Positions 48,355 to 57,644 of a stretch of 64,000 nucleotides of DNA are shown in pieces. The stretch is from positions 590,060 to 654,059 of the forward strand of contig NZ_JAPVBQ010000003.1 of assembly GCF_026968045.1 (NCBI RefSeq). Direction: 5' to 3'. A model generated the notes under the pieces. That model was given only the letters and a program-made list of their open reading frames with translations, was not told where the DNA came from and did no database searches. Position numbers and translations under genes: made by a program. The first letter of the stretch is position 1, and the number at the start of each line of letters is the position of its first letter. Origin of the DNA: Modestobacter sp. VKM Ac-2977. GTDB taxonomy: Bacteria > Actinomycetota > Actinomycetes > Mycobacteriales > Geodermatophilaceae.

Positions 48355-49338
48355 ATGGCTCGACCCAAGCGGCTGCTCGCACTCGCCCTGGCGGCACCCC
48401 TGTTGCTGAGCGCCTGCTCCACGGAGAACTCCGGTGGTGGCGACGAGGGCGGGGACGGCGGTGGCACGGCCGCCTCCGGCGACCTCGACTTCGCCGTCGT
48501 CACCCACGGGGCGGCCGGTGACGCCTTCTGGGACGTGGTGCAGAACGGTGCCGAGGCCGCCGGGGAGGACCTCGACGTCGGCGTCGACTACCAGAGCGAC
48601 GGCGACCCGCAGCGGCAGTCCCAGCTGATCGAGGCCGCGGTCAACCAGGACGTCGACGGCATCGTGGTCTCCATGGCCAACCCGGACGCGCTCGAGGACT
48701 CGATCAGCGCCGCGACGGAGGCAGGCATCCCGGTGGTGACGATCAACTCCGGCGCCGACCGATCCGCGGAGTTCGGCGCGATCGGGCACGTCGGGCAGGA
48801 CGAGACGATCGCCGGCATCGGCGCCGGGCAGCGGCTGGCCCAGGACGGCGCGACGAACGTGCTGTGCGTTGTCCACGAGCCGGGCAACATCGGCCTCGAG
48901 CAGCGGTGCGACGGCGCCTCCCAGGGTCTGGGCAGCGACGTGCAGCTGCTGCAGGTCGACATCAACGACCTGCAGGCGGCCCAGTCGACGATCACCTCGC
49001 AGCTGCAGAGCGACCCCTCGATCGACGCCGTGCTGACGCTGAACTCCGCCGTCGCCTCGGTGGCCGCCTCGGCCGCTGCCGACGCCGGTTCCGACGCCGC
49101 GATCGCCACCTTCGACCTCAACGCCGACGTCATCGCCGCGATCCAGGACGGCACGATCTCCTTCGCCGTCGACCAGCAGCAGTACGAGCAGGGCTACCTG
49201 CCGATCGTGATGCTCCAGCTGTACGCCGAGAACCTCAACACCGTCGGGGGCGGCCAGCCGGTGCTGACCGGCCCGGGGATCGTCGACGCGGAGAACGTCG
49301 ACGAGATCGCCGACCTCGCCTCGGCAGGGACCCGCTGA
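48355..49338 (+). CDS. Sugar ABC transporter substrate-binding lipoprotein
   Basis: A 327-residue type I periplasmic-binding protein (RbsB family) anchored by a lipobox LLLSAC (Cys21). A Gly/Asp/Glu linker (about 24-42) precedes the domain [26 protein letters not shown]. The ligand-binding stretches [14 protein letters not shown] and [13 protein letters not shown] are typical of ribose/xylose/inositol binders. ATG 48355 follows AGGAGG. First gene of a three-gene importer; the permease overlaps its stop codon. Confidence 0.9.
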   Translation: MARPKRLLALALAAPLLLSACSTENSGGGDEGGDGGGTAASGDLDFAVVTHGAAGDAFWDVVQNGAEAAGEDLDVGVDYQSDGDPQRQSQLIEAAVNQDVDGIVVSMANPDALEDSISAATEAGIPVVTINSGADRSAEFGAIGHVGQDETIAGIGAGQRLAQDGATNVLCVVHEPGNIGLEQRCDGASQGLGSDVQLLQVDINDLQAAQSTITSQLQSDPSIDAVLTLNSAVASVAASAAADAGSDAAIATFDLNADVIAAIQDGTISFAVDQQQYEQGYLPIVMLQLYAENLNTVGGGQPVLTGPGIVDAENVDEIADLASAGTR

Positions 49339-50392
49339 GCGCGACCCGGGAGGCGCCCGTCGACGGGCCGGCCCGCGCCGACGAACGCGTCGCCCGGGTC
49401 AGTCCGTGGCGCCGGCTGCTGGTCAAGCCCGAGCTCGGCTCGCTCATCGGGGCCGTCGTCATCCTGGGCTTCTTCTCCGCCCAGTCCGACGTCTTCCGGT
49501 CGCTGGCGGGGGTGGCCAACTGGCTGGACGTGGCCTCGGTGCTGGGGATCATGGCGGTCGCCGTCGCGCTGCTGATGATCGGTGGGCACTTCGACCTCTC
49601 GGCCGGGGTGATGACCGGGACCACGGCGCTGACCGTGGGCATCGTGGCGGTGGAGCTGCAGCAGAACATCTGGGTGGCCATCGCCGCAGCTCTGGTGCTG
49701 GCCCTGGGCATCGGCGCCTTCAACGGCTGGCTGGTCACCCGCACCGGCCTGCCCAGCTTCATCATCACGCTGGGCACGTTCCTGATGCTGCAGGGGCTGA
49801 ACCTGGGGCTGACCAAGCTGTTCACCGGGACGGTCATCGTGCGCGGGATCGCCGACGCCCCCGGGTACCACTCGGCCGAGCTGGTGCTCGCCTCCACGGT
49901 CGACGTCTTCGGGCAGCCGTTCCGGATCGCCGTCCTCTGGTGGCTGCTGGTCACGGCGGTGGCCAGCTGGGTGCTGCTGCGCACCCGCTTCGGCAACTGG
50001 GTCTTCGCCACCGGCGGTGACGAGATCGCCAGCCGCAACGTCGGCGTCCCGGCTCAGCGGACGACGATCGTGCTGTTCATGACCACCGCCACCGCCGCCT
50101 GGCTGGTCGGGTCGATCACCGCCGTGCGGCTCACCTCGGTGCAGGCCAACACGGGCACCGGGCAGGAGCTGATCTACATCGTCGCCGCGGTGATCGGCGG
50201 CTGCCTGCTCACCGGCGGCTTCGGCTCGGCCATCGGCGCGGCACTGGGTGCGCTCATCTTCGGCATGACCCAGCAGGGGATCGTCTACCTGAACTGGGAC
50301 GCCGACTGGTTCTACTTCTTCCTCGGGGCCATGCTGCTGCTCGCGGTGCTCACCAACCGGCTGGTCCGGCGCTACGCCCAGGCGGCCCGGCG

Positions 50393-50396
<4 letters not shown>
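49335..50396 (+). CDS. Sugar ABC transporter permease, apparent CTG start
   Basis: A 353-residue RbsC-type membrane protein: [19 protein letters not shown] (about 81-99), [18 protein letters not shown], and [22 protein letters not shown] near 300. No ATG, GTG or TTG occurs in frame between the upstream stop codon region and the first conserved helix. A CTG at 49335 overlaps the binding-protein stop codon as CTGA, in the same 4-bp coupling style as ATGA/GTGA in neighbouring genes, with AGGGA upstream. The length then matches the paralogue at 24689-25753. Overlaps the ATPase gene by ATGA. Confidence 0.85.
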
Positions 50397-51202
<806 letters not shown>

Positions 51203-51353
51203 GCAGTCGAGTCGACATGATGACCGGACCGGGGGACGACCGAACGACTTCATGACGGCTCGTGGTTGCTGCGCGTGTTGACCGTGTGACTCGTGGTGCG
51301 ACTGGGACGCTCGCTGAGCCCACCCGTCCATCCCTCTTCCCCAGGGAGCGACC

Positions 51354-52673
51354 ATGACGCAGCACGTGCGGCGCCCGGCCACGGCGGCCGTCCGCCGGGT
51401 CCGCGCCGGACGCCGCCGGCCGTCCCGACTGCTGGCCGGTGCGCTGACCGCAGCCGTCGCGGCCGTGCTGGTCGGGGCCGGCGGCGGCATCGCGCACGCC
51501 GAGCCGGTGAACCCGAGCGACGAGCAGCTCACCGGCGCCCAGACGGCGCAGGACGTGGCCGCGGCCGAGGTCGGCCGGATCGCCGGGCAGGTCGCAGCCA
51601 CCGAGGCCCAGCTGGAGCAGGTCCAGGTGCTGGCCGAGGCAGCCGGCACCGCCTACCTCGCGGCGGAGGAGGCCCGGGTGCTGGCCGAGGCCGCCGCGGC
51701 CCGGACGGCGGAGCAGCTGCAGGCCGCGGCCGACGCCGTCACCGCCGCGCAGACGCGGATCGCCGAGTTCTCGCGGGACACCTACAAGAACGGCGGCGAG
51801 CTCACCAGCGAGATGGCCCTGCTGGACGTCGGTGGGCCGGCCGAGCTGGTGCAGAAGGCCGCCATGCTGTCCTACGTCGGCGACCACCAGGTCGACGTCC
51901 TGGGCGTGATGGAGCAGGCCAGGGTGCAGCAGGCCCAGGCCGATGCGGCCGCCCGGGCGGCCCGGGACGAGAAGGTGGCGGCCGAGGCGGCGGCCGAGGG
52001 GGCGCGGGTCGAGGCCGAACGGCAGCTGGCCAACCAGCAGTCGGTGTACACCCAGGTGACCGCGGAGAAGGCGGCGCTGGACCAGCAGCTGCAGGACGCC
52101 CAGGTCCAGCTGCTCACGCTCCAGGGAGCGCGCAACGCCTACCAGGTGTGGCAGCAGCAGAAGGCGGCCGAGGAGGCCGCGGCCCGGCTGGCTGAGGAGC
52201 GGGCCCGGGCACAGGCGCTCGCCGACGACCAGCAGGCGCTCCAGGCGGACGCCGAAGCCGCCGGGTCCGGCTACGCCCGGCCGACCGTCGGCATCACGAG
52301 CAGCTGCTTCGGAGCACGCTGGGGGGTCACGCACTTCGGCGTCGACATCGGCGCCCCCATCGGCACGCCGGTGCGCGCCGCCACCGCCGGGGTGGTCCAG
52401 CGGGCGGGGCCGGCGACCGGCTTCGGGCTGGCGGTCTACCTCCGCGGGGACGACGGCGCGATCACCGTGTACGGCCACGTCAACCGGTACTTCGTCCGCG
52501 CCGGGGAGCGGGTCGCGGCCGGTGAGCAGATCGCCGAGGTGGGCAACCGCGGTCAGTCGACCGGGCCGCACCTGCACTTCGAGGTGCACCCCGACGGAAA
52601 GATGCACAGCGGCCAGGTCGACCCGGTGCCGTGGCTGCGTGCCCGGGGCATCACGATCCGCGGCTGCGGCTGA
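51354..52673 (+). CDS. Secreted M23 family peptidase with coiled-coil domain
   Basis: 439 residues. A long twin-basic N-terminus and hydrophobic segment (LLAGALTAAVAAVLVGAGGGIAHA) make a signal peptide ending near residue 49. Residues about 55-300 are alanine/glutamate/glutamine-rich coiled coil, and the M23 LytM domain (about 305-435) has the zinc ligands HFGVDIGAP (His, Asp) and GPHLHFEVH (HxH). The LytM domain appears active. Likely cuts or regulates cutting of peptidoglycan cross-bridges. ATG 51354 follows AGGGAGCG. The 151-bp upstream gap shows no riboswitch I recognise. Confidence 0.92.
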   Translation: MTQHVRRPATAAVRRVRAGRRRPSRLLAGALTAAVAAVLVGAGGGIAHAEPVNPSDEQLTGAQTAQDVAAAEVGRIAGQVAATEAQLEQVQVLAEAAGTAYLAAEEARVLAEAAAARTAEQLQAAADAVTAAQTRIAEFSRDTYKNGGELTSEMALLDVGGPAELVQKAAMLSYVGDHQVDVLGVMEQARVQQAQADAAARAARDEKVAAEAAAEGARVEAERQLANQQSVYTQVTAEKAALDQQLQDAQVQLLTLQGARNAYQVWQQQKAAEEAAARLAEERARAQALADDQQALQADAEAAGSGYARPTVGITSSCFGARWGVTHFGVDIGAPIGTPVRAATAGVVQRAGPATGFGLAVYLRGDDGAITVYGHVNRYFVRAGERVAAGEQIAEVGNRGQSTGPHLHFEVHPDGKMHSGQVDPVPWLRARGITIRGCG

Positions 52674-52697
52674 CCCGGGCGACGACGGCCCGGCACG

Positions 52698-52747
52698 GAC
52701 GCACTGCGGCCCGGCACCCTGGGGAGGGGGCCGGGCCGCGGTGCGTC
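52698..52747. terminator. Bidirectional terminator, 18-bp stem
   Basis: Arms 52698-52715 and 52730-52747 pair throughout, with one G-U, around a 14-nt loop, between convergent genes. Confidence 0.8.
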
Positions 52748-52753
52748 GTCGGC

Positions 52754-53224
52754 TCAGGCGTTGTCGCAGTTCTCCGTGAGCCAGGCGTCCAGCCGGGTCT
52801 GGGCGTCGGTCGCCCCGGCCTCGAGGCCGGCGAGCTCCTCCTCCACGCTGGCCTGCCCCTCGGGGGTGGTCAGGTCGACGTCGGCGACGGCCTCCCGCAC
52901 GCCGGTGAACGTCTGGACCAGGACGTCCCAGTCGGCGCTGATCTCGGCCGGCGGGTCCAGCTGCTCCAGGTCGGCGATGGTCTGGTCGAGCGACTCCTGC
53001 TGGGTCAGGCCGGCGTCCGGGGGTGCGGTGAGCACGGTCTCGGCCTCGGCGCAGAACGCCTGCACCTCCTCGTCGGAGGTGGTCGCGGAACTGCTGGCGC
53101 TGCTGGAGCTGCTGGCGGTCGACGTGGCGTCGGGCTGCTCGTCGTCGCTGCCGCACGCGGCCAGCAGGACGACGGCGGCTGCGGCGGAGAGTCCGGCGCG
53201 GAACGGGGTGGTGAGAGCGCGCAT
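52754..53224 (-). CDS. Hypothetical lipoprotein
   Basis: 156 residues: signal peptide with lipobox VVLLAAC (Cys24), a Ser/Thr-rich linker (STASSSSSASSSATTS), then an acidic helical domain (about 50-156) with cysteines in QAFCAEAE and near the C-terminus (TENCDNA) that may form a disulfide. Segment SLDQTIADLEQLDPPAEISADWDVL resembles small actinobacterial lipoproteins of unknown function. ATG 53224. Divergent from a metallo-hydrolase gene. Confidence 0.75.
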   Translation of the reverse strand: MRALTTPFRAGLSAAAAVVLLAACGSDDEQPDATSTASSSSSASSSATTSDEEVQAFCAEAETVLTAPPDAGLTQQESLDQTIADLEQLDPPAEISADWDVLVQTFTGVREAVADVDLTTPEGQASVEEELAGLEAGATDAQTRLDAWLTENCDNA

Positions 53225-53277
53225 GCGCTCGACGGTAACCGCTCCCGGTGGCGGGCATCCGGGCCCGCCGGGCCCGC

Positions 53278-53283
53278 TACCGT
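53278..53283 (+). promoter_or_regulatory. -10 box of leaderless metallo-hydrolase transcript
   Basis: TACCGT, 7 nt, then GTG 53291. Confidence 0.5.
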
Positions 53284-53290
53284 GCTGCCC

Positions 53291-54157
53291 GTGACCGCCC
53301 CCGTCGACCCGCGGACCAGCTGGGCGCTGCCCGCACCCGGCACGATGGCGCCGGTCGCGGACCCCGAGCCCCTGGTCACCCGGGTGCTGGCCCCCAACCC
53401 CTCGCCGATGACGCTGGACGGCACCAACACCCACCTGGTGGGCGAGCCGGGATCGGGCCAGGCCGTCGTCGTGGACCCCGGGCCGGACGACCCCCGGCAC
53501 CTGGCCGCGGTCGAGGCCGCGCTGACCGCCCGGGACGCCCGGGTGGTGGCCGTGCTGGTCACCCACCACCACGCCGACCACGCCGAGGCGGCGCTGCCGT
53601 GGGGGCGGCACTTCGGTGCGCCGGTCGCTGCGGCCACCGCCGAGGTCGCCGGCCCGGGCGGCCGGTTGCTCCGGGCGGGAGAGCGGCTGCAGCTGGCGGG
53701 CACGACCCTGGACGTCGTCCCGACACCCGGGCACACCGCCGACCACCTGGCCTTCCGGCTGGCGTCGGGTGCCGTGCTGGTCGGCGACCACGTGCTCGGC
53801 CGGGGCACCTCGGTGGTCACCCACCCCGAGGGCGACGTGCTCGCCTACCTCGAGTCGCTGCGCCGGGTGCACGATCTGGGGCCCGCGGCGCTGTACTGCG
53901 GCCACGGGCCCGAGCTGACCACCGACCCCGGGGCGGTGCTGCGGTTCTACCTGGCGCACCGGGCGTACCGGGAGCAGCAGCTGCTCGACGCCCTCGTCGA
54001 GGGGCCCCGGACGGTCGAGGAGCTGGTCGCCGTCGTCTATGCGGCCGTGCCGGAGGCCGTCTGGCCGGCCGCCGCCCAGTCGACCCGGGCCACGCTGGCC
54101 AAGCTGGTCACCGAGGGCCGGGTCGAGCCCGACGGGGACCGGGTGCGGCTGGTCTGA
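53291..54157 (+). CDS. MBL-fold metallo-hydrolase (LACTB2-like)
   Basis: 288 residues: N-terminal NPSPMTLDGTNTHLV, metal motif VTHHHADHAEAA (about 95-106), PTPGHTADHLAF and GDHVLGRGTSVV, then a C-terminal winged-helix-like tail (about 225-288, EELVAVVYAAVPEAVW and LVTEGRVEPDGDRVRLV). This is the LACTB2-like layout, a group that includes RNases and thioesterases. The start is supported by the -10 box. 33 bp upstream of the GMC oxidoreductase, which has its own promoter. Confidence 0.85.
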   Translation: MTAPVDPRTSWALPAPGTMAPVADPEPLVTRVLAPNPSPMTLDGTNTHLVGEPGSGQAVVVDPGPDDPRHLAAVEAALTARDARVVAVLVTHHHADHAEAALPWGRHFGAPVAAATAEVAGPGGRLLRAGERLQLAGTTLDVVPTPGHTADHLAFRLASGAVLVGDHVLGRGTSVVTHPEGDVLAYLESLRRVHDLGPAALYCGHGPELTTDPGAVLRFYLAHRAYREQQLLDALVEGPRTVEELVAVVYAAVPEAVWPAAAQSTRATLAKLVTEGRVEPDGDRVRLV

Positions 54158-54177
54158 CCCCGCCCCGGTCGCCGTCC

Positions 54178-54183
54178 TAGGGT
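54178..54183 (+). promoter_or_regulatory. -10 box of leaderless GMC oxidoreductase transcript
   Basis: TAGGGT, 7 nt, then GTG 54191. Confidence 0.5.
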
Positions 54184-54190
54184 CCCTGGG

Positions 54191-55807
54191 GTGGAGCTGA
54201 CGGGGGAGTGGGACGTCGTGGTCGTCGGTGCCGGGTCGTCGGGCTGCGCGCTGGCCGCCCGGCTGGTCGACGCCGGCCGGCGGGTCCTGGTCCTGGAGGC
54301 CGGCGCCGACCACCCGCGCCCCGAGGACTTCCCGGCGACGATCCGGGACGCCGCGACGATGGGGGCCGCGACCCCTGGCCACCCCGCCAACTGGGAGCTC
54401 ACCGGAGAGCTCACCGACGACCTCCGCTGGCCGGTGCCGCGGGGGAAGGTGCTGGGCGGTTCCAGCGCGCTGAACGGGACCTACTTCATCCGGGCCACCC
54501 GGGCCGACCTGGACGGCTGGGCCGCCGCGGGCAACGACCTGTGGTCGGCCGACGCGCTCCGCCCGGCCTTCGTCCGCTGCGAGAGCGACGCCGACTACGG
54601 CGACCGCCCCGGCCACGGCTCGACGGGCCCGCTGCCGGTCACCCGGGTGCACCGGTCGCACCCGGTCACCGACGCCTTCGCCGGTGCCTGCGACGCGCTG
54701 GGCTTCCCGGCTGAGCCGGACAAGAACGCCGACGGCACACCCGGGCACGGGCCGGTGCCGTTCACCGTCGCCGACGGCGTGCGGGTCAACACCGCGATGG
54801 CCTACCTGTCCCCACGCCGGGAGTCCCCCGACCTCACCGTCGTCGGCGGGGTGCGGGTCACCCGGGTGCTGGTGGAGCAGGGGCGGGCGGTGGGCGTGCA
54901 GACCGACCGCGGCCCGGTGCGCGCCGCAGAGGTCGTGCTGTCGGCCGGCGCCGTCGGCTCCCCGCACCTGCTGCTGCTCTCCGGGATCGGCCCCGCCGAC
55001 CACCTGCGGGCCACCGGCGTCGACGTCGTCGCCGACGTGCCCGGGGTGGGTCAGGGGTTCAGCGACCACCCCGACGTCTACGTGACCTACCGGCCGGCCC
55101 GGCGCACGCCGATGCCCCGGGAGCTGCTCCCGCTGGCCACCGCGCTGAACACCGCCGACCACCTCGAGGTCATGCCGTGGCTCAAGCCGTTCCGGCAGGT
55201 GATGTTGGCGCGGTCCTCGGGCCCGGCGCTGTCCGGCGTCACCGAGGTGCTGCGCCGGCCCGCGGCGACGCTGCGGGCACTGCGGGGCGCCTCGGTGTCC
55301 CGGCTGCTGGACTCCGCCCGTCGGCGGGACGACCTCTACCTGGCGGTGGCGCTGCAACAGGAGGAGAGCCGCGGCCGGATCAGCCTGACCAGCGCCGACC
55401 CGCTGGTGCAGCCACGGATCCAGTACCGCTACCTGACCGCGGACGCCGACCGGCGACAGCTGCGGGCCGGCGTCCGGCTGGCCGCCGAACTGCTGCGCAC
55501 CCCCGCCTTCGCCCCGCTGGTCGCCGAGCGCACCGGCCTGCCCGACGCCGTCCTGGCCGACGACCGGGAGCTGGACCGGTGGACCCGGGCCCACCTGGCG
55601 ACCGCGGTGCACCTGGCCGGCAGCGCCCGGATGGGGCCGGCCACCGACCCCGGGGCGGTCGTCGACCAGCGCCTGCGGGTGCGGGGGGTGGCGGGCCTGC
55701 GGGTGGTCGACACCTCGGTGATGCCGACGGTGCCCTCGCGTGGACCGGCGGCGACGGCCGTGGCGATCGGCGAGCGGGCCGCCGAGCTGATGACCGGTGC
55801 CCGCTGA
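54191..55807 (+). CDS. GMC-family FAD oxidoreductase
   Basis: A 538-residue flavoprotein oxidising alcohols. FAD motif VVVGAGSSGCALAARL (about 10-25), GGSSALNGTYFIRATRADLDGW (GMC signature 1), SAGAVGSPHLLLLSGIGP (signature 2, about 255-272) and the C-terminal active-site region VHLAGSARMG followed by TSVMPTVPSRGPAATAVAIGERAA. The central segment resembles MftG of the mycofactocin system as I recall it, but no mft genes are in the window. The canonical second His/Asn of the C-terminus appears as SRGP in place of N(T/P)xxP. Confidence 0.85.
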   Translation: MELTGEWDVVVVGAGSSGCALAARLVDAGRRVLVLEAGADHPRPEDFPATIRDAATMGAATPGHPANWELTGELTDDLRWPVPRGKVLGGSSALNGTYFIRATRADLDGWAAAGNDLWSADALRPAFVRCESDADYGDRPGHGSTGPLPVTRVHRSHPVTDAFAGACDALGFPAEPDKNADGTPGHGPVPFTVADGVRVNTAMAYLSPRRESPDLTVVGGVRVTRVLVEQGRAVGVQTDRGPVRAAEVVLSAGAVGSPHLLLLSGIGPADHLRATGVDVVADVPGVGQGFSDHPDVYVTYRPARRTPMPRELLPLATALNTADHLEVMPWLKPFRQVMLARSSGPALSGVTEVLRRPAATLRALRGASVSRLLDSARRRDDLYLAVALQQEESRGRISLTSADPLVQPRIQYRYLTADADRRQLRAGVRLAAELLRTPAFAPLVAERTGLPDAVLADDRELDRWTRAHLATAVHLAGSARMGPATDPGAVVDQRLRVRGVAGLRVVDTSVMPTVPSRGPAATAVAIGERAAELMTGAR

Positions 55808-55821
55808 AGAGGGCGGCGGGT

Positions 55822-56481
55822 TCAGCGCTGGGCGTCGGCCACGGCGAGGGACCGGTCCAGGTAGACCGCGTTGCCGGACAGCAGCCGGTGCATCTCCCGG
55901 AACGACCGGTCCAGCACCGCGGCGGGATCGGTGTCCGCCGGGTCCGGGTCCGGCGCCTGCCCGGCCATCTCGGCCAGCCCGACCGACGCGTCGGCCAGCG
56001 TCGGCCACAGGTGGGCCCACTGCCAGAACTCGTAGGTGGCCGGCCTCACCAGCGCTGACGCGGGCGTGCCGAGCAGGCCGATGCCGTCGACGCCCGGCCG
56101 GTCGGGCGGCTCCCCCAGCCCCAGCAGCAGTGACTGCACCCGGTGGGTGCGGGCGAACTCGGCGGCCGACTCGCTGCCGGGGACGAGCTCGGCCACCAGT
56201 CCGCGCTCGATCAGCGTGTCGAGCACGAGGTCGCAGTCGGGGACGCCGGCCTCCTCGGCTGCCTCGCGGACTGCGGTGCGGGTCCACGGGACGCCGTCCC
56301 GCACCCGGCTGGGCACCCCGTGCGTCAGCGTCCACACGTCGGCGGTGGTCTGGTCGCCCAGCAGCGGGCTGTCCCAGCCCAGCCGGACCACCCAGTAGCT
56401 CGGCGGTTCCCCGCGGTGCTGGTGGAAGGCCCCCATGGGGTGACCGAGGGGGAAGACGAGCGCCTCGTCGGAGGGGGGCAT
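55822..56481 (-). CDS. Uncharacterised protein, second member of a tandem paralogue pair
   Basis: A 219-residue soluble protein, not recognised. It shares with the upstream gene the order: LVFPLGHPMGAF start, VWTLTHG, then GVPDCDLVLDTLIERGLVAEL (winged-helix-like), ESAAEFARTHRVQSLLLGLG, a VGLLGTP-like turn, YEFWQWAHLWPTL and a terminal MHRLLSGNAVYLDRSLA. ATG 56481 overlaps the upstream stop codon (ATGA). The two products may form a heterodimer. No signal peptide, membrane segment or catalytic motif is visible. Confidence 0.7.
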   Translation of the reverse strand: MPPSDEALVFPLGHPMGAFHQHRGEPPSYWVVRLGWDSPLLGDQTTADVWTLTHGVPSRVRDGVPWTRTAVREAAEEAGVPDCDLVLDTLIERGLVAELVPGSESAAEFARTHRVQSLLLGLGEPPDRPGVDGIGLLGTPASALVRPATYEFWQWAHLWPTLADASVGLAEMAGQAPDPDPADTDPAAVLDRSFREMHRLLSGNAVYLDRSLAVADAQR

Positions 56482-57101
56482 CAGCTCACGGCCCAGGTGT
56501 CCAGGTGGACGGCGTTGGGGGTGAGGAGCCGGTGCAGGTCCTCCAGCAACGACGTCAGCAGCGCGTCGGGATCGGTGGCGAGGGTGTCGGCGATGCCCAC
56601 CCGAGCGGCGGTGGCCGCAGCGCCCTCGCAGGCCCGCCAGAGGCTGGTCTCCATGTGCGCCCACTCGAACAGGTCGTAGGCGGCGGCCGACAGCACGGCG
56701 AGCGGGCGGCCGGGCAACCCGACCGCGTAGGCGTCCGGCGCGGCGGCGCTGTTCCCCAGGCCCAGCACCAGGGGCACCATCCGGACCCGCCGGGCCAGGT
56801 CGCGGGCCGACTCGGTGCCGGGCGCGGCCAGGGCGACGAGCCCCTGCTCCTGCAGCCGGTCCAGCCGCTGCGCGCAGTCGGGGACGCCGACCGACTCGGC
56901 CTGCGCGGCCAGCGCATCGGGGGTCCACGGGCGCGGCACGTGGTCGGCCGGCCCGTGCGCCATGGCCCAGACCCCGAACTCGGCGGAGGTGAGGCTGTGC
57001 AGGGCTGCGCCGACCCGGACGTCGAACTGGTCCACGGCCGCGCGGACGCCGATCAGCTGACCGATCGGGTAGACCTGCAACGCGGTCGAGTCGCTGGTCA
57101 T
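56481..57101 (-). CDS. Uncharacterised protein, first member of a tandem paralogue pair
   Basis: A 206-residue soluble protein paralogous to the next gene: LQVYPIGQLIGV, VWAMAHG, GVPDCAQRLDRLQEQGLVAL, ESARDLARRVRMVPLVLGLG, YDLFEWAHMETSLW and LHRLLTPNAVHLD align in the same order. The central segment looks like a winged helix, so DNA binding is possible but unproven. TAGGCT 8 nt before the ATG suggests a near-leaderless transcript. Function unknown. Confidence 0.7.
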   Translation of the reverse strand: MTSDSTALQVYPIGQLIGVRAAVDQFDVRVGAALHSLTSAEFGVWAMAHGPADHVPRPWTPDALAAQAESVGVPDCAQRLDRLQEQGLVALAAPGTESARDLARRVRMVPLVLGLGNSAAAPDAYAVGLPGRPLAVLSAAAYDLFEWAHMETSLWRACEGAAATAARVGIADTLATDPDALLTSLLEDLHRLLTPNAVHLDTWAVS

Positions 57102-57109
57102 CGCAGGCG

Positions 57110-57115
57110 AGCCTA
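57110..57115 (-). promoter_or_regulatory. -10 box of the paralogue-pair operon
   Basis: TAGGCT on the minus strand, 8 nt before ATG 57101. Confidence 0.45.
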
Positions 57116-57199
57116 ACCGGGGTCGGATGTCCGACGCCGGGCCGCCGGGTCGGTGGCGGCCGGCCCCGAGCGCCCGGGGAGGCAGCCGCCCAGGTCAGC

Positions 57200-57409
57200 T
57201 CAGCGGACGGCGCGGATCTGGGTGCTGGTGGTCGACAGCGGTGCCCACGGGTCGGGGTGCGGCTGCCCGGTGTCGTTCACCCAGCCCGGCGCGCGGGTGC
57301 CCGTCGTGCTGCCCCGGGTGGCCGGGCGGGCGGACAGGTGCACGATCAGGGAGAGCAGGACGAGCAGCCCCACGAGCACGCCGGCGATGGTCAAGAGCGT
57401 CGAGAGCAT
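57200..57409 (-). CDS. Small membrane protein, 69 aa
   Basis: 69 residues with one N-terminal transmembrane helix (LLTIAGVLVGLLVLLSLIVHL) and a polar tail containing TGTRAPGWVNDTGQPHPDPW. Small single-helix proteins with such tails are common in actinobacteria. TAGCTT lies 7 nt before the ATG. No family recognised. The Trp/Pro tail could be extracytoplasmic or cytoplasmic. Confidence 0.6.
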   Translation of the reverse strand: MLSTLLTIAGVLVGLLVLLSLIVHLSARPATRGSTTGTRAPGWVNDTGQPHPDPWAPLSTTSTQIRAVR

Positions 57410-57416
57410 GCTGCTG

Positions 57417-57422
57417 AAGCTA
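57417..57422 (-). promoter_or_regulatory. -10 box of the 69-residue protein gene
   Basis: TAGCTT on the minus strand, 7 nt before ATG 57409. Confidence 0.4.
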
Positions 57423-57508
57423 GTGGTGCGGACTGGTCCGTGTCCGGCGTTGCACTGGGCACAAGTAGCCGAAGTCGATCACCAGATGCGGGAAGTCTGA
57501 CAGTGGAT

Positions 57509-57522
57509 GTCGACATGTCGAC
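57509..57522. promoter_or_regulatory. 14-bp perfect palindrome in an AT-richer gap
   Basis: GTCGACATGTCGAC, about 90 bp upstream of the -10 box of the 69-residue protein gene. The surrounding 235-bp gap (57410-57644) has visibly lower GC than its neighbours and no credible gene. Possible operator or remnant. Confidence 0.35.
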
Positions 57523-57600
57523 CGCAGTTGGACGATCCGGCCCGGCAGAGTCTGCCAGTGCACGCGGTTCCGCGACAGCCCGGCCCCAGCGCCATCCCGA

Positions 57601-57632
57601 CCCCCGACCACCAAAATCTTGGTGGTCGGGGG
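57601..57632. terminator. pobA terminator, perfect 14-bp stem
   Basis: CCCCCGACCACCAA and TTGGTGGTCGGGGG around an AATC loop, 13 bp beyond the pobA stop codon on the minus strand. Confidence 0.85.
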
Positions 57633-57644
57633 GCGGGGGCGGCC

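Noticed and set aside
48158-48409. Small frame starting GTG 48158 after an AGGAGG-like site, before the binding-protein gene
   Set aside because: It runs into the binding-protein gene in another frame and its translation is arginine-rich noise. The AGGAGG may be chance.
51203-51353. Gap before the M23 peptidase checked for a cyclic-di-AMP (ydaO-type) riboswitch
   Set aside because: Only 151 bp, and the conserved stem pattern was not recognisable by eye. TTGACC at 51278 lacks a good -10 box.
57420-57614. 64-codon minus-strand frame between the small membrane protein and pobA
   Set aside because: It begins inside the pobA terminator, has no ribosome binding site and atypical codon use; noted only as a possible remnant.
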